A DNA stretch of 45,162 nucleotides, from contig JAFSDX010000113.1 in assembly GCA_017436025.1 (NCBI GenBank), forward strand, positions 1 to 45,162, read 5' to 3'. The notes under the pieces are model-generated. The model saw nothing but the letters and a program-made list of their open reading frames with translations, had not been told where the DNA came from and made no database searches. The DNA comes from Thermoguttaceae bacterium. Lineage in GTDB: Bacteria > Planctomycetota > Planctomycetia > Pirellulales > Thermoguttaceae. The first letter of the stretch is position 1. Each line of letters starts with the position of its first letter. The position numbers were made by a program, and so were the translations under genes. Of the stretch, positions 18,399-26,140 are shown one piece after another.

Positions 18399-19547
18399 TC
18401 ACAGCGAATTTTCCTCGTAATCGTCGAACTCGCTCTTCGGCGCCGGGAAGAGTTTGCAGAGTCCGACGCCGCCGAAGTACAACACGATCAAACACGCCAG
18501 CATAAAGAGCATGCTCCACGGGTCCGGCGGAGTGATCAACATCGCGAAGCAAGCGACGCTGAAAATTGCGACGCGCCATTTCTCCATATAAACTTGCACC
18601 GTAAAAATCTGCAGTCGTTCGAGTACGAACATCGCCAACGGAAGTTGGAACGCCGCGCCAAAGGCGACCGGAATCAGGAGCGCGAAGTTCAACCATTCGC
18701 TAATCCGCGCGTCCGGTTCGATGTTCATCCCGGCGTTAAAGCGGAAGAGGAACGACAACACGAACTCGAACACGACGAAAAACGCCAGCGAAAAACCCGC
18801 TAAAAAGAGCGCGATACTAAGCGGCAGAAAACGGTACACGTATTTCTTTTCGCCGGGGTAAAGTCCGGCGCCGACGAAGCGCCAAAAATAGTAAAAGACG
18901 CCCGGACTCCCCAGCACGACGCCGAGGAAAAGCGCCGTCTTCAAGAAGATCAAGAACGACTCTTGCACCGACAAAGAACGCGCTTTCGTTCGCGGGTCGT
19001 CGGCGATCTTTTCCCAAAGGATAACGGAAACCGGCTCGTTCGGGTCGACGCCGCTCAACGACGTTTGCGTCGGCAAGACGTTCTTAAAGCGCGCGAAGTT
19101 GTCGACTTCGTCCAATTTCGCGAGGCGTTTCGCTTCGTACTCCGGTCGCGAAAAGGTCGTCGTCGCCGCGACGCCGGAACCGCGCAACGTTTCCAAATCT
19201 TGCGGGAAGACGTAAAACGTTTTCGCCGTCATTCGCAGTTTGCTCGGGAGCGCCGCGACCTCTTCGGAATAACCCAACTCCAAGAGTTCTTGACGCTTCT
19301 TTTCCAATTGCTTTTGCGACTGCAGAATATGATAATTTTCGAGCGATTTTTTCAACGGGCGTTGCACGTAATCGACCGCCATCGTCGCCATCGACGGCGC
19401 GAAACCGAGCGGAATCACCGAAATTAGGAGGCCGACGACGACGCAAAGAATCGCGCCGATCATACAAACGCGCAGTTCGTCCAAGTGTTCCAAAAAGGAC
19501 ATCGACGACTGGTTGAACAAATCCTCGTCTTTTTTTGTTCGGGGCAT
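18399..19547 (-). CDS. tatC: Sec-independent protein translocase TatC with large first periplasmic loop
   Basis: TatC is the receptor of the twin-arginine pathway, which exports folded proteins. The 382-residue protein has the family N-terminus SFLEHLDELR (17-26), TM1 about 28-48, then from about residue 195 the standard block with FLIFLKTALFLGVVLGSPGVFYYFWRF, LYPGEKK, LPLSIALFLAGFSLAFF and the C-terminal ITPPDP motif before TM6. Between TM1 and TM2 lies an extra domain of roughly 115 residues (about 65-185) that short TatC proteins (near 250 residues) lack. The ATG at 19547 is chosen because translation then begins just before the conserved SFLEHLDELR; no strong Shine-Dalgarno sequence is seen. 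A promoter lies at 19633-19661. Two Tat substrates are encoded nearby (21557 and 27487). TatA is not in the window. Confidence 0.93.
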   Translation of the reverse strand: MPRTKKDEDLFNQSSMSFLEHLDELRVCMIGAILCVVVGLLISVIPLGFAPSMATMAVDYVQRPLKKSLENYHILQSQKQLEKKRQELLELGYSEEVAALPSKLRMTAKTFYVFPQDLETLRGSGVAATTTFSRPEYEAKRLAKLDEVDNFARFKNVLPTQTSLSGVDPNEPVSVILWEKIADDPRTKARSLSVQESFLIFLKTALFLGVVLGSPGVFYYFWRFVGAGLYPGEKKYVYRFLPLSIALFLAGFSLAFFVVFEFVLSFLFRFNAGMNIEPDARISEWLNFALLIPVAFGAAFQLPLAMFVLERLQIFTVQVYMEKWRVAIFSVACFAMLITPPDPWSMLFMLACLIVLYFGGVGLCKLFPAPKSEFDDYEENSL

Positions 19548-19632
19548 TGGAAGACCGTTCAAAGGTAAAAAGGGGGAAAACAGCGCGCGGACGCCGATTT
19601 TACCGCGTCCGCGCAATCGCTAAACTTTCTTC

Positions 19633-19661
19633 AGTATACCGCAAAGCGCCCCGTTTGACAA
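19633..19661 (-). promoter_or_regulatory. Promoter of tatC
   Basis: On the minus strand TTGTCA (19661-19656), 17 bases, TATACT (19638-19633). The transcript would start about 80 bases upstream of the tatC ATG. Confidence 0.75.
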
Positions 19662-19844
19662 GGGAAAAACCGCTTCAAGTCGCGTTAAACTAGAAAAAGC
19701 GGAGAAAACAGGCAAAATAATCGTTACTTTACCGCTCTTCGCCGTTCGACTTCGTCTTCGAACGCGGCGTCAGTTGCAACGTTTGCAACGGTTATTCCGT
19801 TTTAACAAGTTGTTTCAAGCGTCAAAGATTGGACAAAATCCCCG

Positions 19845-19873
19845 TTGGCAAAAACGGTTCAAAACGTTAAAAT
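19845..19873 (+). promoter_or_regulatory. Promoter of the NtrC-like gene
   Basis: TTGGCA (19845-19850), 17 bases, TAAAAT (19868-19873). It lies 76 bases before the ATG at 19949, and back to back with the tatC promoter about 180 bases away. Confidence 0.7.
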
Positions 19874-19948
19874 AGCGCCGACGGTCGCCGACGTCGCGCG
19901 CCGTTTTTTTCCCGCCTCGCGTCTTTTTTCCTTTTATTTCGTCCGTTT

Positions 19949-21022
19949 ATGCCGTCCGTTTTTTCCCCTTCCGACGTTTTTTTTTCCGCGTCCCGTCCGT
20001 TTTTTCTCGCCGACGTTTTCCCGACGACGGCCCTCGAACGAGCGGAAATCGCCGCCGCGTCGGAGGTTCCCGTTTTTATCTCCGGCGAACGGGGCGTCGG
20101 CAAGGAAACGCTCGCGCGCCTGATCGCCGCGACCTCGGAACGCTCGCGAGCGCCGTTCGTCAAAATCCGTTGCGACCGTCTTTCCCCGCGCCAAACCGCT
20201 TCGCTCTTGAACGTTCGTTCGAACGACGCGTCGGTTTCGGGGCTTTACGCAACTTCGGCAAACGACGCAAATTCGACAATTTCGCTTAACGACGCTTGGG
20301 CGGAGGCGGTCGGCGACGGCGTCCTTTATTGGGCGGAGGTCGACGCGCTCCCGGCTCGCGCTCAACGTCGGTTGGCGACGCTCCTCGCGGAAAATGCCGC
20401 GCCGTTTCGTTCGATTCTCGGCTCGTCGCGCTCGTTCGTCGACGCGGCCCGCGACGGCGCGTTCGCCCCGGAACTTGAAGCGATTTTAACGGCTTTTCCA
20501 ATTTTTCTTCCGTCCCTCGCCGCTCGACGCGACGAACTCGCAAGGTTCCTTCCGCATTTTTTGCGCGACGCGGCGCGACGGCTCGGCCTTTTGCCCTTAA
20601 ATCCTTCGGAACGAGAAATCGACGCCGTCTCCAATATAAATTTTCGTCAAAATCTAAAAGACTTGAAACGTTATTGCGAAATCGCGACGCTTCAAGGCGA
20701 CTTCCCGCGAACGCTCGCCGTCTTGGAAACGCCCCTTGCGAACCTCGCCCCCGTCGAAAGACGACAAACTGAACAAAACGCGCAAACTTTAACGGCAAAA
20801 CGTCGCGACGAAACCGACGAAACGCCGTTGACGAAGGAAAATTTCCCGACGCTCGACGCCGCCGCGAAAGCGCACGTCGTCGCCGCGCTCCGTTTGACCG
20901 GCGGAATCGTCGAGGGCCCGTCCGGCGCCGCCGCGTTGTTGGCGATCAATCCGCACACGCTCCGCGCTCGAATGCGCAAACTCGGTCTCGATTGGGCGAA
21001 AATTCGCGACGAAGCAAGATAA
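19949..21022 (+). CDS. Degenerate NtrC-like AAA protein with Fis-type DNA-binding C-terminus, no GAFTGA
   Basis: A 357-residue protein related to sigma-54 activators but without receiver domain. The AAA region has a Walker A-like GERGVGKE (46-53), the following helix ETLARLIAATSERSRAPFVKIRC, a position equivalent to Walker B (GVLYWAEVDALP, 124-135) in which the usual acidic pair is altered to Ala-Glu, and the lid-like FPIFLPSLAARRDELARFLPHFL. The GAFTGA loop that contacts sigma-54 is absent: the corresponding region is a Ser/Asn-rich stretch. The C-terminus (about 315-352) is a Fis-type helix-turn-helix ending AINPHTLRARMRKLGLDW. It therefore probably binds DNA but should not open sigma-54 promoters. 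It may act as a repressor or a sigma-70 regulator (inference). Promoter at 19845-19873. Confidence 0.8.
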   Translation: MPSVFSPSDVFFSASRPFFLADVFPTTALERAEIAAASEVPVFISGERGVGKETLARLIAATSERSRAPFVKIRCDRLSPRQTASLLNVRSNDASVSGLYATSANDANSTISLNDAWAEAVGDGVLYWAEVDALPARAQRRLATLLAENAAPFRSILGSSRSFVDAARDGAFAPELEAILTAFPIFLPSLAARRDELARFLPHFLRDAARRLGLLPLNPSEREIDAVSNINFRQNLKDLKRYCEIATLQGDFPRTLAVLETPLANLAPVERRQTEQNAQTLTAKRRDETDETPLTKENFPTLDAAAKAHVVAALRLTGGIVEGPSGAAALLAINPHTLRARMRKLGLDWAKIRDEAR

Positions 21023-21106
21023 TCGCGCCGCCTCTGTTTTACTCGACGCAAATCGTTTAAACGTTCGCCCGAACGCGCCGAATCGCCGGAAAAGCGCCGC
21101 CGCTCC

Positions 21107-21134
21107 TTGAAAAATTTACAAAAAACGATACAAT
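21107..21134 (+). promoter_or_regulatory. Promoter of the PqqD-like gene
   Basis: TTGAAA (21107-21112), 16 bases, TACAAT (21129-21134). It is 92 bases upstream of the ATG at 21227 and may also serve the GH43 gene behind it. Confidence 0.7.
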
Positions 21135-21226
21135 CGCCGTTACGGTCGGGCGACGCCGATGTTATCGTTTCGTTATTCGAATTTTCCGCGCGGCCCGTTC
21201 GCTTCCCGCTTTTTAAGGATCCTCCG

Positions 21227-21493
21227 ATGAAATTGAATCCCAACGTTGTTTTTCGCCAAGACGAACCCGGAGTCGGCGTCCTTTACGTCCCTCAAACTTG
21301 CGCGCTCAACGGCGCCGGAATCGCCCTTTGGAAAGCGCTCGAATCGGGCGCGGACAGAGCCGGGCTCGTCGCCGCGTTGAAAGCGACGTTCGCCGTTTGC
21401 CCCGACGACGCGACGCTCGAACGGGACGTCGACGCGTTCCTTAACGAACTGCTGCAAAAAGGTTTCCTCCTCGAAGAAGCCAACGGCGTTTGA
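21227..21493 (+). CDS. Stand-alone PqqD-like protein (RiPP recognition element fold)
   Basis: An 88-residue protein with the PqqD layout: N-terminal strands (PNVVFRQDEPGVGVLYVPQ), the middle helix after CALNGAGIALWKALESGA, a helix RAGLVAALKATFAV, and the C-terminal ERDVDAFLNELLQKGFLLE. PqqD folds bind leader peptides of ribosomal peptides and present them to radical SAM or other modifying enzymes. No radical SAM enzyme or precursor gene lies in the window, so the partner is unknown. The ATG at 21227 follows AAGGATCCTCCG, a good ribosome binding site; the longer frame from 21107 would start inside the promoter. The next gene, the GH43 glycosidase, begins 63 bases downstream in the same direction. 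Confidence 0.75.
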   Translation: MKLNPNVVFRQDEPGVGVLYVPQTCALNGAGIALWKALESGADRAGLVAALKATFAVCPDDATLERDVDAFLNELLQKGFLLEEANGV

Positions 21494-21556
21494 CGCGCTT
21501 CCGTCGGTCTCCCCATTTTACCGCCGCCCCCTATTTTACCATCAAGGAGCGTTCCT

Positions 21557-22627
21557 ATGCGACGTTTTCCCCTCGCCTCCGAGTTTTCGCCCTCCCGCCG
21601 ACTCTTTACGAAGCGGTTAAGCGCCGCGCTCGCCGGAGCGTTCGCCGTCGGGCCGCGCCTTTTCGCTCAAGACGCCGCGAATAAAGAAGCGTCTAAAAAC
21701 GCCGCGTCCGACGCTTCGTCGAAACCGATTTTCGTCCGCAAAGGCGCCGACCCTTGGATTCTCGAATTCCGCGGCAAGTACATTTGGAGTCAATCGAACA
21801 ATCCGACGCGCCAAATCGTCCTCTCGATCGGCGATACGCCGGACAAGCCGGGCCGTCCGCGCGCCGTTTGGACCGCGCCGGAAAAAGGCCCGTACTCCCG
21901 CGAACTTTGGGCGCCGGAAATTCACTTTATCGACGGTCGCTTTTACATCTACTTCGCGGCGGACGACGGCGACAATAAGAACCACTTAACTTACGTTCTC
22001 GTCTCGGAAAACGACGACCCGTTCTCGGAATACCGCCTCGAAGGCCCGCTTTACACCGGCGACGACTTCGAAGGCAAGACGAACAACCGTTGGGCGATCG
22101 ACTCGACCCTTTTCGAACATAAGGGCAAGCGTTATCTGATTTGGTCCGGTTGGGAAGATCATCGCGACATTCAATACCTTTACGCCGCGCCGATGAAGTC
22201 GCCGACGGAAACCGCCGGGCCGCGCGTCAAACTTTGCGACAACGCCGACTTCCTTTGGGAACGGGTCGAGGAACGCCTCGGGACGCGCGGCCTCAACGAG
22301 GGCCCGGAAGTCGTCGTCGCGCCGAACGGTCGGACGTTCGTCTCGTTCTCCTGCGGCGCGAGTTGGCTCCCGACGTACAAAGTCGCGCTCCTCGAGTTCG
22401 TCGGCGACGACCCGCTCGACCCGGCCTCTTGGCGCAAGCTCGACAAGCCGTTCCTGCAGAGCGACGAAAACCTCTTCGGCGTCGGACACGGTTCGTTCGT
22501 CCGCGACGCGAACGGTCAAACGCTCTACTTTTATCACGCGAAGCTCGACCGTTCCCCCGGTTGGAACCGCGCCGTTTACTATCGCCCGGTCGAGTTCGAC
22601 GCCGACGGTCTCCCGCGCTTGAAGTAA
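21557..22627 (+). CDS. Tat-exported glycoside hydrolase family 43 protein
   Basis: A 356-residue enzyme. The N-terminus carries a twin-arginine motif SRRLFTK (13-19) and a hydrophobic stretch ending near LFAQ (36-38), so it is exported folded. The rest is one five-bladed propeller of GH43 type, a family acting on arabinose- or xylose-containing plant polysaccharides. The expected catalytic residues are visible: base Asp65 in GADPWI, Asp182 in RWAIDSTLF, and acid Glu248 in LNEGPEVV. Blade motifs ELWAPEIHFIDGRFYIYFAA and YLIWSGWED also fit. Exact substrate cannot be read from the sequence; arabinofuranosidase or related activity is likely. AAGGAG precedes the ATG by eight bases. A bidirectional terminator follows at 22832. 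Confidence 0.88.
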   Translation: MRRFPLASEFSPSRRLFTKRLSAALAGAFAVGPRLFAQDAANKEASKNAASDASSKPIFVRKGADPWILEFRGKYIWSQSNNPTRQIVLSIGDTPDKPGRPRAVWTAPEKGPYSRELWAPEIHFIDGRFYIYFAADDGDNKNHLTYVLVSENDDPFSEYRLEGPLYTGDDFEGKTNNRWAIDSTLFEHKGKRYLIWSGWEDHRDIQYLYAAPMKSPTETAGPRVKLCDNADFLWERVEERLGTRGLNEGPEVVVAPNGRTFVSFSCGASWLPTYKVALLEFVGDDPLDPASWRKLDKPFLQSDENLFGVGHGSFVRDANGQTLYFYHAKLDRSPGWNRAVYYRPVEFDADGLPRLK

Positions 22628-22635
22628 CGCGTTTA

Positions 22636-22767
22636 GCGCAAACCGCCCGGCTTCCGCTCGCCGACGTTGCGCAAACCGCCCGGCTTCCGCTCGCCGACGT
22701 TGCGCAAACCGCCCGACTTCCGCTCGCCGACGTTGCGCAAACCGCCCGACTTCCGCTCGCCGACGTT
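22636..22767 (+). repeat. Four tandem copies of a 33-bp unit downstream of the GH43 gene
   Basis: Four consecutive 33-base units start with gcgcaaaccgcccg and end with gccgacgtt; units 1-2 and units 3-4 differ by one base. A partial fifth begins at 22768. They begin nine bases after the GH43 stop codon. In one plus frame they would read AQTARLPLADV repeated, but that frame is not that of the enzyme. There are no unique spacers, so this is not a CRISPR array. Confidence 0.92.
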
Positions 22768-22831
22768 GCGCAAACGCGCAAACTTCCCGTTTTAACGCAA
22801 TCCTCGCGCCCGAGTCGGCGGTTCCGCGACA

Positions 22832-22872
22832 AAAAAACGACGGTCGCCCGTTCGGACGCGCCGTCGTTTTTT
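22832..22872. terminator. Bidirectional terminator between GH43 and SUMF1 genes
   Basis: AAAAAACGACGG (22832-22843) pairs perfectly with CCGTCGTTTTTT (22861-22872). Both strands end in a T run, fitting the two convergent genes on either side. Confidence 0.9.
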
Positions 22873-22904
22873 CGTTCTTAAATCGAATTTAAGCCGTTGC
22901 GGCT

Positions 22905-24479
22905 TCAATCGGCGACGATCGCGAGCCGGAACCCGACGTCGGAAGCGCGGTAATCTTCCGGCGCCGCCAACCGACTCGCCGAACGACAGCGTTCCGCCGA
23001 CGAACGCCAACTTCCGCCGCGACAGACGTAAGTCGTCGAAAGGCTCGGGCCCTTCGGGTCGACGACCGTTCCTTGGTCGTAAACGCCGTATTGGTCGCGA
23101 ACCCATTCCCAAACGTTCCCGCGCATATCGAAAAATCCGAGCGCGTTCGGCGGATACGAACCGACCGTTTTCGTCGCGCCCGTCTCCGCTTCGACCGGTC
23201 GTCCGTACTCGCCGAACCAACGCCGAAACCGTCCCGACGTCGGCGTCGTTCCGTTGAAGTTCGCGTCGGCGGTCGTTAGCGAACGTTTGCCGGAAAACGC
23301 CGCCGTCGACCCGGCGCGACAGGCGAATTCCCATTGCGCCTCGGTCGGCAGATCGTACCGCCAACCGTCCCCCAACGCGGCGCGGAGGTTCTCGCGGTAG
23401 AGCCCGGAGTTCAAAATCTCCAAAAAACGCCCGACGTCGGCGCGAGAAACCGACTCGACCGGAAGCCGCGCTCCGCCGTGAAAAAAGCTCGGATTTTTGC
23501 CGGTCGCCGCCCGCCATTCGCCCTGCGTCGTCGGAAACGCCGCGAGATAGAAACTGCGCGTTATCATCGTTTTCCGTTGCGTTTCGTCGCTTTCGCGCCC
23601 TCGTTCCGTCGCGGGACTTCCCATCCAAAAGGCGCCGGGCCGAACGTGCAAAAACCAAATTCCGAGCGCGTTCGTCCAAGACGCCGGTTCGTCGCGAACG
23701 CGTTGCGCGTCGCCGCAAAGCCGTCGGAGCGTCGCGTCGCAATCGATCGGCGCGCTCCAACCGTCCGTCGCTTCGTTCCAATCGCGCAGCGCCGTCGGGA
23801 AATCGTCGTCGAACTTGCCGAGCGCGCGCAACGCCAACGCCGCTCGCGCCGTTTCCGTTTTATCGAGCGTTCCGGCGCCGAGCAAACGCAAAAACTCTCT
23901 CTTTTTCTCGTCGAGTTCGTCGAAAAACGGTTTGCGTCCGGCCCCGTTCTTCGTCAAATCAAGAAAATCGCCGACGACCAACTTCGCTCGGGCCGCCGCC
24001 CAAAAATTTTCGTCTTCGTTCGGCGCGAGTCGAGCGATTCGTTCCAACCAGGCGAAAGCGTTTTCGACCCGCCCTTGCGCGAAACGGAAAAACGCGAAGT
24101 CGAAATTAGCGAAAATTTGCGAATTATTCGTTCCGGCGTCGCGAATTTGCGTCAACGCTTCCTCGATTCGCGCCGCGACGTTTGCATCGACGACGGCGCT
24201 CGATTTAATCGCCTTTGCGAGGAGCCGTCGGCCCTCTTGGAAATCGGCGCCAAAATTCCAGAGATCGCTAAATTTTTCAAGAGAGCGCCAAAAATCGTCC
24301 AGATCGTCGACCGCCGCGCGCATACGGCTGTACGTCGACTCGACTTTCAGCGAATTGAGCGTCGTTTCGAGTTTGGGGATCAACGTTTCAAACTGCCCCC
24401 CCCCCCATTTTACCAACTTTAACGTCGCAAGCCTCGCGAGCCGCTCCAACGAGCCCGCGCAACCCGGACGCGTATGCAT
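22905..24479 (-). CDS. SUMF1/formylglycine-generating-enzyme-like domain protein with helical N-terminus
   Basis: A 524-residue protein. Residues about 30-270 are helical with TPR-like spacing (FGADFQEGRRLLAKAI, FARFAQGRVENAFAWLERIARLAP-type helices). From about 276 the FGE-sulfatase (C-type-lectin-like) fold follows: RPGAFWMGSP, PTTQGEWRAATG, PVESVSRADVGRFLE, LPTEAQWEFACRAGS, GNVWEWVRDQYG and CRGGSWRSSAERCRSASR, ending DVGFRLA. Such domains occur both in sulfatase-activating enzymes and in many planctomycete proteins of unknown specificity; the two catalytic cysteines of true FGE are not clearly placed, so I do not assign that activity. The start at ATG 24479 lies 25 codons before a run of 11 G (codons for Trp-Gly-Gly-Gly), which could make expression variable. 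Promoter at 24568-24596. No signal peptide. Confidence 0.82.
   Translation of the reverse strand: MHTRPGCAGSLERLARLATLKLVKWGGGQFETLIPKLETTLNSLKVESTYSRMRAAVDDLDDFWRSLEKFSDLWNFGADFQEGRRLLAKAIKSSAVVDANVAARIEEALTQIRDAGTNNSQIFANFDFAFFRFAQGRVENAFAWLERIARLAPNEDENFWAAARAKLVVGDFLDLTKNGAGRKPFFDELDEKKREFLRLLGAGTLDKTETARAALALRALGKFDDDFPTALRDWNEATDGWSAPIDCDATLRRLCGDAQRVRDEPASWTNALGIWFLHVRPGAFWMGSPATERGRESDETQRKTMITRSFYLAAFPTTQGEWRAATGKNPSFFHGGARLPVESVSRADVGRFLEILNSGLYRENLRAALGDGWRYDLPTEAQWEFACRAGSTAAFSGKRSLTTADANFNGTTPTSGRFRRWFGEYGRPVEAETGATKTVGSYPPNALGFFDMRGNVWEWVRDQYGVYDQGTVVDPKGPSLSTTYVCRGGSWRSSAERCRSASRLAAPEDYRASDVGFRLAIVAD
24396..24406. repeat. Homopolymer of 11 C (11 G on the coding strand)
   Basis: Eleven consecutive C on the plus strand, read as G11 in codons 25-29 of the minus-strand SUMF1 gene. 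It is the longest G/C homopolymer noticed in the window. A change of one or two bases would shift the frame near the start of a 524-codon gene. Confidence 0.9.
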
Positions 24480-24567
24480 TACGTTCTTTCATTTTCGAGA
24501 TTTTTTCCTTAAATTTTACTCGCGACGTCGGCGCGCCGCGCTAACACGTCAAAATTCGACGCAATTT

Positions 24568-24596
24568 ATTGTACCGTCGACGCAAGCGCTTGACAA
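24568..24596 (-). promoter_or_regulatory. Promoter of the SUMF1-domain gene
   Basis: On the minus strand TTGTCA (24596-24591), 17 bases, TACAAT (24573-24568), about 90 bases upstream of the ATG at 24479. Confidence 0.75.
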
Positions 24597-24669
24597 GCCG
24601 TTAAAATAAAAAAACGCCGAAATTTCAATCTTCGCTTAAAATTCCGACGTTCGTTCGATTCGCTCGCGT

Positions 24670-25983
24670 TCACAACCGCCAGTAAAGGTACCCGGCGCGC
24701 TCGTATTCGTCGCGGTCGAGGAGCCCTTTTAGGTCGAGGAGCGTTTTGACGCCGGCGCCGAAAAAGCCCGCGATCTTCCCTTCGGTCAGCGCCGAAAACT
24801 CGCGATGCGCGACCGCCAACACGACCGCGTCCATTCCGCGAACGTCGGCCAACTCGACGAACTCGACGCCGTACAGCGCCCGCGCCTCGTTCGCGTCGGC
24901 GGTCGGGTCGGCGACGACCGGCTCGATTCCGTATTCGCGCAACTCTTTGATAATATCGAAAACCTTCGTGTTCCGCGTGTCCGGGCAGTTCTCTTTGAAA
25001 GTGAACCCAAGAATCGCGACGCGGGCTCCCTTAACCGTTTTGTCGGCTTTAATCAAATTTTTGACGAGATTTTCCGCGACGTAACGCCCCATATCGTCGT
25101 TGATGCGCCGCCCGGCCAAGATGATTTGGCTGCGGTACCCGACTTGCTCCGCCTTGTACGTCAAGTAATAAGGGTCGACGCCGATGCAGTGCCCGCCGAC
25201 GAGCCCCGGATAAAACTTCAAAAAGTTCCATTTCGTTCCGGCGGCTTCCAACACCGACTTCGTATCGACGCCGAGACGGTTGAAAATGATCGACAACTCG
25301 TTCATAAAGGCGATGTTAATGTCGCGCTGGCAGTTCTCGATCACCTTCGCCGCTTCCGCGACCTTAATCGACGGCGCCCGATAGACGCCCGCCTCGACGA
25401 CGAGTTCGTAAACCTTCGCGACGACGTCGAGCGTCTCCGCGTCCATCCCGGAAACGATTTTGACGATCGTTTCGAGCCGCCGCTCTTTATCCCCCGGGTT
25501 GATGCGCTCCGGAGAATAGCCGACCTTAAAATCGACGCCGCAACGCAAACCGGATTCCCGCTCTAAAATCGGAACGCAAACGTCCTCGGTAACGCCGGGA
25601 TAAACGGTCGACTCGTAAACGACGACGCTTCCCGGAGTTAGGTTGCGCCCCAAAATGCGGCTCGCCCCCTCGACCGGCGACAGATCGGGCGTATGATCGG
25701 CGCGAACCGGCGTCGGGACGGCGACGACGTGAAACTTCGCTTCCCGCAACTTCGTTTCGTCGGCGGTAAACTCGACGGTCGTCGCTTTTAGCGCGTCGGC
25801 GCCGACTTCGTTCGTCGGGTCGCTTCCGGAGCGGTAAAGCGCGATTTTTTCGGCGTTAATATCAAATCCGACGACCTTGGCTTTTTTCGCGAACGCGACC
25901 GCGATCGGCGTCCCGACGTAACCGAGCCCGATCAGCGAAATTTTTTCCTCGCCGGCGACGATTTTTTCATACAACGCGTTCAT
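24670..25983 (-). CDS. Nucleotide-sugar (UDP-N-acetylhexosamine) 6-dehydrogenase, TviB/WbpA-type
   Basis: A 437-residue enzyme of the UDP-glucose/UDP-ManNAc dehydrogenase family, which oxidises C6 of a UDP-sugar twice with NAD+ to give the uronic acid for capsule or O-antigen synthesis. Visible are the NAD-binding GLGYVG (19-24), AVPTPV (88-93), [11 protein letters not shown] (123-133), [11 protein letters not shown] (155-164), the catalytic block [18 protein letters not shown] with Cys266, and the C-terminal [17 protein letters not shown]. The [12 protein letters not shown] form points to UDP-GlcNAc or UDP-GalNAc (TviB/WbpO/WbpA group) rather than UDP-glucose; exact substrate is inferred. 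ATG 25983 is chosen (AAGGA lies about 12 bases upstream) over a TTG nine codons earlier. Upstream lies an inverted repeat at 26050-26081. Confidence 0.9.
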   Translation of the reverse strand: MNALYEKIVAGEEKISLIGLGYVGTPIAVAFAKKAKVVGFDINAEKIALYRSGSDPTNEVGADALKATTVEFTADETKLREAKFHVVAVPTPVRADHTPDLSPVEGASRILGRNLTPGSVVVYESTVYPGVTEDVCVPILERESGLRCGVDFKVGYSPERINPGDKERRLETIVKIVSGMDAETLDVVAKVYELVVEAGVYRAPSIKVAEAAKVIENCQRDINIAFMNELSIIFNRLGVDTKSVLEAAGTKWNFLKFYPGLVGGHCIGVDPYYLTYKAEQVGYRSQIILAGRRINDDMGRYVAENLVKNLIKADKTVKGARVAILGFTFKENCPDTRNTKVFDIIKELREYGIEPVVADPTADANEARALYGVEFVELADVRGMDAVVLAVAHREFSALTEGKIAGFFGAGVKTLLDLKGLLDRDEYERAGYLYWRL

Positions 25984-26049
25984 TTCGCCCGTTTTCCTTC
26001 TTTTGCGCAATTTCCCGGAGGCGCCGCCAAACCGTTTCGCGCCGCCCCG

Positions 26050-26081
26050 TTTTATCGATTTTTCTTATATTATCGATAAAA
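26050..26081. promoter_or_regulatory. Perfect 10-bp inverted repeat upstream of the dehydrogenase gene
   Basis: TTTTATCGAT at 26050-26059 is the exact reverse complement of ATCGATAAAA at 26072-26081, separated by 12 AT-rich bases. It lies 67-98 bases upstream of the dehydrogenase ATG and about 60 bases after the stop of the Gfo/Idh gene. Its geometry (two half-sites about two helical turns apart) suits a dimeric regulator; a weak terminator is the alternative. Confidence 0.5.
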
Positions 26082-26140
26082 TCGCGCCTCGTCTTTCGCT
26101 ATTTTGCGTCGACGTCGAAAAAATCGGACGAAAAACGCGT

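Noticed and set aside
18281..18420. A 46-codon frame starting in the 30-bp repeat (MTKTPFRVW...)
   Set aside because: It runs through a strong terminator hairpin and into the 3' end of tatC, with no ribosome binding site.
22636..22775. CRISPR-like array of 33-bp repeats
   Set aside because: The units are directly adjacent without spacers and no cas gene is present.
22905..24479. Assignment of the SUMF1-domain protein as a sulfatase-activating enzyme
   Set aside because: The catalytic cysteine arrangement of true formylglycine-generating enzymes is not clear and no sulfatase gene is adjacent.
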